The translations under genes were made by a program, and so were the position numbers. This document shows positions 8,256-13,508 of a stretch of 15,157 bases of DNA, in pieces. The first letter of the stretch is position 1, and every line of letters starts with the position of its first letter. A model generated the notes under the pieces. That model saw nothing but the letters and a program-made list of their open reading frames with translations, did no database searches and was not told the DNA's origin. This stretch comes from Pasteurellaceae bacterium (lineage in GTDB: Bacteria > Pseudomonadota > Gammaproteobacteria > Enterobacterales > Pasteurellaceae), in assembly GCA_900756875.1 (NCBI GenBank), contig CAAELW010000218.1:1-15157 (forward strand), read 5' to 3'.

Positions 8256-8759
8256 TTAAGTGCGGTCAATTTTTTCGCTGCTTTTGATTTTATGCATTTG
8301 ATGATTTTCAAAGGCTTTCACCAAATCGGCGACTTTTTCACCTTCCGGTAAAACCAAATCTTGTGCGATATCATAAAGCGGCACAATCACAAATTCACGG
8401 TTTTTCATATCGTAATGAGGCACCGTTAAGCGTTCATTTTGAATGATTTGATCACCATAAAGCAGAATATCCAAATCCAGTGTACGCTCACCCCAACGAC
8501 GTAAACGTACGCGACCTTGTTCGGTTTCGATGCGTTGCAATTCATCGAGCAAAGCTAAAGGTGGGCGAGTGGTTTCGAGCATCGCCACTGCATTTACATA
8601 ATCAGGTTGATCCTGCGGGCCTAATGGTTTGCTTTGATAAAATCCACTGACCGATTTTAATTCAGTATTAGATAGCGCAGAAATTGCCTCTAATGCCGAA
8701 TTTAATTGTTCTGTAGGCGTATTTAAATTGCTGCCAAGGGCGATATACACTTGAACCAT
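8256..8759 (-). CDS. folK: 2-amino-4-hydroxy-6-hydroxymethyldihydropteridine pyrophosphokinase (HPPK)
   Basis: HPPK transfers pyrophosphate from ATP to hydroxymethyl-dihydropterin, the step before dihydropteroate synthase in folate synthesis. The 167-residue protein opens with VYIALGSNL and carries the family signature RRWGERTLDLDILLYG at 87-102. Its metal-binding aspartates fall at D95 and D97, the numbering of the E. coli enzyme. LGPQDQPDYVNAV (46-58) is also typical. The ATG overlaps the pcnB stop by one base (TAATG), so translation is coupled to pcnB. An uptake sequence overlaps the 3' end and supplies the last codons Asp-Arg-Thr and the TAA stop. The C-terminus is a few residues longer than the roughly 160-residue H. 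influenzae enzyme. Confidence 0.97.
   Translation of the reverse strand: MVQVYIALGSNLNTPTEQLNSALEAISALSNTELKSVSGFYQSKPLGPQDQPDYVNAVAMLETTRPPLALLDELQRIETEQGRVRLRRWGERTLDLDILLYGDQIIQNERLTVPHYDMKNREFVIVPLYDIAQDLVLPEGEKVADLVKAFENHQMHKIKSSEKIDRT
8258..8266 (+). repeat. DNA uptake sequence (USS) overlapping the folK stop
   Basis: Exact core. Read on the minus strand it supplies the end of folK: the Asp-Arg-Thr codons and the first bases of the TAA stop. Confidence 0.9.
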
Positions 8760-10255
8760 TAGTTAGCCGCCTTAGGTTTACGTCTGCGGTAATATTTTTT
8801 CTTCGGCGCTGGATGCAATTTTTGTTGCTCTTGAACCAATTGGCGACGTTGTTCTTGATTGCTGAGTTGGTACTCATGCCACCATTTTGCGAGTTCAACG
8901 GTTTCACCGCCTTCCACTTCAGCACGCATCGCCAATAAATCAAAGGCTGCACGGAATTTTTGATGTTCCATCGTGCGAGCAGGGTGAGAACCCGTGCGTT
9001 TAAGCAATTGTAATTGCAACATCCAAATATCACGAATAACGGATGTATGACGACGAGGTGCGGCTAATGATCGGCATAATTGATCAAGCACTTCATTTGC
9101 CGCAAGGGCATAGGCATCGTGATTGTTTAAGCCACCTTCATTTTTCAGCACATCCACTTTTTCGCGTAATGGATACCAGAAGAATGCCGCAAATAAAAAG
9201 GCTGGATTGATACGTAATTTATCGGCAATACGTTCATCAGTTGAATTTAACGAAGTTAAAATCATACGTTCCGCAAGGCTGTCTTCTTTTTCGGTGAAAT
9301 AAGGCGTTAAGCTTGGGAAAAGCTGTTCAAATAAGCCATATTGACGAAGTAATTTATAGGTTTTTACACCATTGCCAGACTGCAATAATTTTAAGCTTTC
9401 ATCGAATAAACGCGCCGGTGGAATATTTTTCAGCAATGGTGCAAGCTCACGAATGGGTTGTTCACTTGGTTTTTCCAAGAACATATCCAATTTCGCCATA
9501 AAGCGCACGGAGCGCAACATACGCACGGGATCTTCTTGATAACGAGTCACTGGATCGCCAATCAGACGTAATTTCCCGTTTTTCAGATCATCAATTCCGT
9601 TGAAGTAATCACGCAGCGTATTATCTTGCGGATTGTAGTAAAGGGCGTTTACGGTGAAGTCACGACGCTCCGCATCTTGTTCAATGGTGCCATACACGTT
9701 ATCACGCAGCAACATCCCTTCATCGCTTTGTTTGGCTTGATTTTCGCTGCGTGCATCCGAATGGCTAGCACGGAATGTGGCCACTTCGATCACATCGCGG
9801 CCAAACATAATGTGCGCAAGACGGAAACGACGACCAACTAAACGGCATTGGCGTTGAAATACCGCTTGAATTTGGTCGGGACGTGCATTCGTTGCCACAT
9901 CAAAATCTTTTGGATGTTTACCTAATAATAAATCACGTAAACAGCCCCCAACGATATAAGCCTCATAACCTTGGCGTTGCAATTTTTCTACCACAGTAAT
10001 GGCATTACGACTAAACATACGTGGATTAATGCCGAAATGAGAGGCTTTCACGCTATGTTTGTCGTAGCGAGATGCTTGTGTGTTGGTTTTTTTATGGTGA
10101 GAAGAGGACGGGGCGATCTTGGGTTGTGAACGCTCTGTTTTTGAAACGTTTGATTTTTTGCTTTTTGGCGCCGTTTTGGGAACAGGCGAATTTATATTGG
10201 TTTCGGTTTCTTTTTTAGTTTTTTTACCAAATAAATTTTTTATATAAGTAAGAAT
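8759..10255 (-). CDS. pcnB: Poly(A) polymerase I, probable AUU start
   Basis: PcnB adds poly(A) tails to the 3' ends of RNAs, marking them for decay, and controls plasmid copy number through antisense RNA turnover. Counting from the proposed start (498 residues), the nucleotidyltransferase core has VGGCLRDLLLG from 102 and DFD at 117-119 (catalytic metal ligands). RRDFTVNAL follows from 197, then the RNA-binding domains and a basic tail (KKKYYRRRKPK). The first conventional start is a GTG at 10051, which has no ribosome binding site. The frame continues upstream for 68 more sense codons with no ATG, GTG or TTG, back to ATT-ATT at 10258-10253 right after a TAA. GGAG at 10265-10262 stands six bases before the ATT at 10255. 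The resulting start MLTYIKNLFGKK resembles E. coli MFTRVANFCRKV, whose gene is reported to start at AUU. If the GTG were used, the protein would be 430 residues (8759-10051). Confidence 0.92.
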   Translation of the reverse strand: MLTYIKNLFGKKTKKETETNINSPVPKTAPKSKKSNVSKTERSQPKIAPSSSHHKKTNTQASRYDKHSVKASHFGINPRMFSRNAITVVEKLQRQGYEAYIVGGCLRDLLLGKHPKDFDVATNARPDQIQAVFQRQCRLVGRRFRLAHIMFGRDVIEVATFRASHSDARSENQAKQSDEGMLLRDNVYGTIEQDAERRDFTVNALYYNPQDNTLRDYFNGIDDLKNGKLRLIGDPVTRYQEDPVRMLRSVRFMAKLDMFLEKPSEQPIRELAPLLKNIPPARLFDESLKLLQSGNGVKTYKLLRQYGLFEQLFPSLTPYFTEKEDSLAERMILTSLNSTDERIADKLRINPAFLFAAFFWYPLREKVDVLKNEGGLNNHDAYALAANEVLDQLCRSLAAPRRHTSVIRDIWMLQLQLLKRTGSHPARTMEHQKFRAAFDLLAMRAEVEGGETVELAKWWHEYQLSNQEQRRQLVQEQQKLHPAPKKKYYRRRKPKAAN

Positions 10256-10261
10256 AATTTA

Positions 10262-10265
10262 CTCC
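10262..10265 (-). promoter_or_regulatory. Ribosome binding site for the AUU start of pcnB
   Basis: GGAG on the minus strand lies six bases before the ATT at 10255-10253 and three before the ATT at 10258-10256. It is the only Shine-Dalgarno-like motif near the 5' end of the open frame, and the spacing favours the second ATT. Confidence 0.6.
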
Positions 10266-10303
10266 ATTCTCGATGTTTAATGCGCATTTGATAAAAACAC
10301 GAA

Positions 10304-10312
10304 AAGTGCGGT
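10304..10312 (+). repeat. DNA uptake sequence (USS), left arm of the hairpin
   Basis: Exact core, eight bases from its inverted partner at 10321-10329. Confidence 0.9.
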
Positions 10313-10320
10313 TGTTTTTG

Positions 10321-10329
10321 ACCGCACTT
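10321..10329 (-). repeat. DNA uptake sequence (USS), right arm of the hairpin
   Basis: Exact minus-strand core, inverted with respect to the copy at 10304-10312. Confidence 0.9.
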
Positions 10330-10352
10330 TTTTGTTGGATGATTTAAATAAA

Positions 10353-10790
10353 TTAACCTGCGACTTGTTTTTCACGAATTTCAGCAAGCGTTTTGCAATC
10401 GATACAAAGATCCGCAGTAGGGCGTGCTTCTAAACGACGAATGCCAATTTCTTCGCCACAAGAATCGCAATAACCGAAATCATCGGTATCTAATTTTTTC
10501 AATGTGTATTCAATCTTTTTCATTAATTTACGCTCACGATCGCGGTTACGTAATTCAAGACTGAATTCTTCCTCTTGGGTCGCACGGTCAGCTGGATCTG
10601 GGAAGTTTGACGCTTCATCTTGCATATGAGCAACCGTTCTTGATGCTTCTTCCACAATTTGCTCGTGCCACGCAGTTAAAATTTTTCTGAAATGAAGAAT
10701 CTGATCTTCATTCATGTATTCTTCATCTTTCTTTGGTTGATAAGGCTTAACACCGGCTAAATCCAGCAAACTTAGAGATGCCTTAGACAT
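10353..10790 (-). CDS. dksA: RNA polymerase-binding transcription factor DksA
   Basis: DksA enters the secondary channel of RNA polymerase and works with ppGpp to turn down rRNA promoters and activate amino-acid operons. The protein has 145 residues, slightly shorter at the N-terminus than E. coli DksA (151). The coiled-coil tip DPADRA places the functional aspartates at D65 and D68 (D71 and D74 in E. coli). The block [17 protein letters not shown] follows. The C4 zinc finger has cysteines at 108, 111, 129 and 132, and the end [16 protein letters not shown] matches the family. AGGAG at 10801-10797 lies six bases before the ATG. The gene is divergent from rec2, and a hairpin of paired uptake sequences lies just after the stop. 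Confidence 0.98.
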   Translation of the reverse strand: MSKASLSLLDLAGVKPYQPKKDEEYMNEDQILHFRKILTAWHEQIVEEASRTVAHMQDEASNFPDPADRATQEEEFSLELRNRDRERKLMKKIEYTLKKLDTDDFGYCDSCGEEIGIRRLEARPTADLCIDCKTLAEIREKQVAG

Positions 10791-10849
10791 TGATAACTCC
10801 TAACGTAGTAAAGATTTTAACGACTTCCTGTCTTGTTGTTTTGAATTGA

Positions 10850-10882
10850 TTCTTATCGGCTAAAAAATAGCTGACATAAGAA
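10850..10882 (-). other. Possible stem-loop in the dksA leader
   Basis: TTCTTAT (10850-10856) pairs with ATAAGAA (10876-10882). Inside them GCTA (10859-10862) pairs with TAGC (10868-10871) around a five-base loop, leaving an internal loop of two against four bases. It lies 60-92 bases before the dksA ATG, so it would be in the mRNA leader if transcription starts upstream. No U-tract follows, so it is not a terminator. Function is unknown. Confidence 0.4.
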
Positions 10883-10903
10883 CCCTGTTTTTTAAGGGCG
10901 ATA

Positions 10904-10932
10904 TAAATAACAGAACTTCACCTATTTAGCAA
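10904..10932 (-). promoter_or_regulatory. Weak candidate dksA promoter
   Basis: On the minus strand TTGCTA (10932-10927) and TATTTA (10909-10904) are 17 bases apart. Both match the consensus only moderately. A start near 10897 would give a leader of about 107 bases containing the stem-loop at 10850-10882. Confidence 0.25.
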
Positions 10933-10956
10933 ATAAATTTAGCTTAGAAATTTTAA

Positions 10957-10978
10957 ATTTGCGATCGTGATCGCAAAA
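10957..10978 (+). promoter_or_regulatory. Competence operator (CRP-S site) for rec2
   Basis: The core is TGCGA-TCGTGA-TCGCA, exactly the TGCGA-N6-TCGCA pattern of Haemophilus competence (CRP-S) sites, at which CRP needs the cofactor Sxy (TfoX). The palindrome is perfect over nine bases each side (10958-10966 and 10969-10977), with A/T flanks. It lies about 80 bases before the rec2 ATG. Control of rec2 by such a site is established in H. influenzae. It is also upstream of the divergent dksA, though an effect there is not expected. Confidence 0.85.
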
Positions 10979-11009
10979 AACAGTATGTTTATTTGCTTAT
11001 CTGTGAGGT

Positions 11010-11027
11010 TAAGGCTAGTTTGCCTTA
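11010..11027 (+). other. Small hairpin in the rec2 leader
   Basis: TAAGGC (11010-11015) and GCCTTA (11022-11027) form a perfect six-bp stem with a six-base loop, 26 bases before the rec2 ATG and directly after GAGG (11005-11008). No T-run follows, so it is not a terminator. It may be chance. Confidence 0.3.
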
Positions 11028-11053
11028 CTTTCTCGCTATAAATCACACTTAAA

Positions 11054-13456
11054 ATGAAAATCACGCTATTTCAGCTGTGCATGATGCTCATTGTCTCAGC
11101 CTTATCCTTGCTTGTCGTGCCAGATTTTTTACTGTTCAGTTGGCAACAGGCATGGCTGAGCATTTTAATGTTGGTTATGACCGCACTTTGTTTCCATTGG
11201 TTCAATTATTTTAAAGCCAGAAATTTTTGCATGAGCGTTATCTTGTTTTTGATTACGTTAGCTTATGCGCATTCACCAGCTTTATCGTTATTGGGACAAG
11301 CAGAGAGAATTTCAAGTTTACCGAATAAACTCACCTTAGATCTTCACATTTCAGAAATTCTTCATCAGCAAGATTATCAAACGTTGGTTGCGACAACGTC
11401 TTTATTTGATGGAAAAGCACAACAAATTTTTGTTAATTGGAAAGCGTCGGAAAAGCCACAAGTAGGTGAAGTTTGGCGGGCGGATGTAAAGCTTCGTCCT
11501 ATTTCGGCGAGATTAAACCATGGAGGATTTGATCGACAGCAATGGGATTTTTCCAAAAGAATTATTGCCGTGGGGAATGTGAAAAGTGCGGTTAAAATTG
11601 GAGACGATTTTTCTTACCGCACACATTTTCTACAAAATAGCCTCAAACAGACGGAAGGGTTTTCTTTACAAGGTTTACTTATCGCATTGGCATTTGGTGA
11701 GCGGGCTTGGTTGGATGATAAAACGTGGCTGATTTACCAACAAACGAATACAGCACATTTAATTGCCATTTCAGGGTTACATATCGGTTTAGCAATGGGG
11801 ATAGGCTTTTTCTTTGCTCGATTATTGCAACTCGCACTGCCTACACGCTTTATTTCGCCATGGTTTCCGCTTTGCTTTGGCGTGTTGATTGCTTTAGGTT
11901 ATGCCTATTTAGCCGGATTTAGTTTACCGACCTTTCGTGCAATGATGGCATTGCTTTTTATTGCAATCCTACAATTTTCGCGACGATATTACACGCCTTC
12001 GCAAATGCTGTGTTTGGTGGTGGCATTTTTACTGTTTTGTGATCCGCTTATGCCACTTTCGGTGAGCTTTTGGCTTTCAGTTGGTGCTGTTACCTGTTTG
12101 ATTGTATGGTACCGATATGTTCCCTTATCAATCATTGAATGGCGACATCAAAAATTATCCCGCAAAGTGCGGTGGATTTTAGGCTTGTTTCATTTGCAGA
12201 TTGGTTTGTTGATTTTATTCACACCTATTCAGCTTTTCTTTTTTAATGGCTTGGCATTAAATGGATTCTTGGCGAATTTAATCGCAGTGCCCTTGTATAG
12301 TTTCTTACTTGTGCCATTGATTCTCTTTGCCGTATTAACCCATGATGCATTTTCTTCTTGGTATTTTGCAAATGAGATTGCTCAAGGTATTACGCAATCT
12401 CTCCGTGTTTTCCAAGGAGCATATGTTCCGATTTCGATCAATTTATCCCTTATTCTGACCGCACTTTTAAACCTTGTTTTTGGCGGAGTGTTATATAGAT
12501 TGTATTTTGCATCTCAAGAGAAAACAAAAAACACACCGCTAAAATCAAGTCGATTTTTTACATTAAACAGCACAAAAATCTTATCGGCAAAAGAGTATAA
12601 ACAAGCGCTATTGGGCATAATTCTTATTTTTAGTATTTGTATGAGTACGCTAGGGTATCGATATCTCACGAAACCAAAATGGCAGCTAGATACCTTAGAT
12701 GTGGGACAAGGTTTAGCAACCTTAATTGTGAAAGAGGGGAAAGGCGTGTTGTATGACACAGGGCCTGCTTGGCAGAATGGAATAGGTGCTTCATCCATGG
12801 CAGAATTGGAAATATTACCTTATCTTCAACGGGAAGGCATTGAACTTGAAACTTTGATTTTAAGCCATGATGATAACGATCATTCAGGTGGTGCTAAAGC
12901 GATTTTAGCCGCATACCCAGACATTGAACTGATTACACCTTCTCGTAAAAACTACGGCGAAACGCACCGCACTTTTTGTCTTCAGGGGAAACAATGGCTG
13001 TGGCGAGGGCTTGATTTTAAAGTTCTTTCACCAACGCAAATAACAGATAGAGCGGAGAATCCGCAATCTTGCGTAATTTTACTAACAGATGGACAGTACA
13101 AGATCCTTTTAACCGGTGATGCGGATGTGGCGACAGAAAGAGCATTTGCTGAAAACATAGGCAAAATTAATGTGTTACAAGTGGGGCATCATGGTAGTAA
13201 AACTTCAACAGGCGAGTTTTTATTGGCTCTGACGAAACCTGATCTTGCCTTAATTTCAAGTGGACGATGGAATGCGTGGAATTTTCCTCATCCAACCGTG
13301 ATTGAACGGTTAAATCGTTATCAAAGTGCGGTCGAAAATACCGCTATTTCAGGTCATATAAGGTTAAATTTTACTGAAAAGGGCATTGAAATTGAAAAGG
13401 CGAGAGGAGATTTTTCACCTTGGTTTGCCCGTGTAATTGGATTATCCCCGAAATAA
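11054..13456 (+). CDS. rec2: DNA uptake channel protein Rec2 (ComEC family)
   Basis: Rec2/ComEC forms the inner-membrane channel through which single-stranded DNA enters during natural transformation. The 800-residue protein (H. influenzae Rec2 is about 788) has the three expected parts: N-terminal membrane helices with a DUF4131/OB-like periplasmic segment (about 1-200), the polytopic Competence domain (about 210-520, with ISGLHIG at 239-245), and a metallo-beta-lactamase-like domain (about 540-790). The last contains DVGQG at 549-553, HDDNDH at 605-610, GD at 688-689 and GHHGS at 711-715, the residues expected for metal binding in a nuclease-like site. No good ribosome binding site precedes the ATG, and a stop at 11039-11041 excludes an earlier one. 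A CRP-S operator lies upstream. Six uptake sequences fall inside the gene. msbA follows after 52 bases, matching the E. coli order ycaI-msbA-lpxK. Confidence 0.96.
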   Translation: MKITLFQLCMMLIVSALSLLVVPDFLLFSWQQAWLSILMLVMTALCFHWFNYFKARNFCMSVILFLITLAYAHSPALSLLGQAERISSLPNKLTLDLHISEILHQQDYQTLVATTSLFDGKAQQIFVNWKASEKPQVGEVWRADVKLRPISARLNHGGFDRQQWDFSKRIIAVGNVKSAVKIGDDFSYRTHFLQNSLKQTEGFSLQGLLIALAFGERAWLDDKTWLIYQQTNTAHLIAISGLHIGLAMGIGFFFARLLQLALPTRFISPWFPLCFGVLIALGYAYLAGFSLPTFRAMMALLFIAILQFSRRYYTPSQMLCLVVAFLLFCDPLMPLSVSFWLSVGAVTCLIVWYRYVPLSIIEWRHQKLSRKVRWILGLFHLQIGLLILFTPIQLFFFNGLALNGFLANLIAVPLYSFLLVPLILFAVLTHDAFSSWYFANEIAQGITQSLRVFQGAYVPISINLSLILTALLNLVFGGVLYRLYFASQEKTKNTPLKSSRFFTLNSTKILSAKEYKQALLGIILIFSICMSTLGYRYLTKPKWQLDTLDVGQGLATLIVKEGKGVLYDTGPAWQNGIGASSMAELEILPYLQREGIELETLILSHDDNDHSGGAKAILAAYPDIELITPSRKNYGETHRTFCLQGKQWLWRGLDFKVLSPTQITDRAENPQSCVILLTDGQYKILLTGDADVATERAFAENIGKINVLQVGHHGSKTSTGEFLLALTKPDLALISSGRWNAWNFPHPTVIERLNRYQSAVENTAISGHIRLNFTEKGIEIEKARGDFSPWFARVIGLSPK
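11180..11188 (-). repeat. DNA uptake sequence (USS) in rec2
   Basis: Exact minus-strand core encoding Thr43-Ala-Leu. Confidence 0.9.
11584..11592 (+). repeat. DNA uptake sequence (USS) in rec2
   Basis: Exact core with an A/T-rich downstream flank, encoding Lys177-Ser-Ala-Val. Confidence 0.9.
12165..12173 (+). repeat. DNA uptake sequence (USS) in rec2
   Basis: Exact core, read in another frame as Lys371-Val-Arg-Trp. Confidence 0.9.
12458..12466 (-). repeat. DNA uptake sequence (USS) in rec2
   Basis: Exact minus-strand core encoding Thr469-Ala-Leu. Confidence 0.9.
12966..12974 (-). repeat. DNA uptake sequence (USS) in rec2
   Basis: Exact minus-strand core, read in another frame as His638-Arg-Thr-Phe, inside the metallo-beta-lactamase-like domain. 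Confidence 0.9.
13324..13332 (+). repeat. DNA uptake sequence (USS) in rec2
   Basis: Exact core encoding Gln757-Ser-Ala-Val. Confidence 0.9.
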
Positions 13457-13466
13457 CAGGTACAAT
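13437..13466 (+). promoter_or_regulatory. Candidate msbA promoter overlapping the end of rec2
   Basis: TTGGAT (13437-13442) and TACAAT (13461-13466, five of six bases) are 18 bases apart, and the -35 box lies within the last codons of rec2. A separate promoter would let the essential msbA be expressed when the competence gene rec2 is off. The -35 match is poor. Confidence 0.35.
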
Positions 13467-13508
13467 GCAGCCAATTTTTATTAAGACAATGTGATGTAAG
13501 AACAAACT

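Larger units (their letters stand above)
10302..10333. terminator. Terminator built from two inverted uptake sequences, downstream of dksA
   Basis: AAAAGTGCGGT (10302-10312) pairs with ACCGCACTTTT (10321-10331) across an eight-base loop, giving an 11-bp stem. On the minus strand it is followed by CTTTTCGTGTTTTTA, a broken U-tract, about 20 bases after the dksA stop. On the plus strand it runs into six Ts. Paired uptake sequences often serve as terminators in Haemophilus. Here it would separate most dksA transcription from pcnB-folK. Confidence 0.75.

Noticed and set aside
10958..10977. The perfect palindrome as a terminator hairpin
   Set aside because: No U-tract follows on either strand and the loop would be only two bases; the TGCGA-N6-TCGCA pattern explains it as a CRP-S operator.
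11037..11042. TATAAA as the rec2 -10 box
   Set aside because: It would start transcription about five bases before the ATG, and no -35 box fits; kept out of the features.
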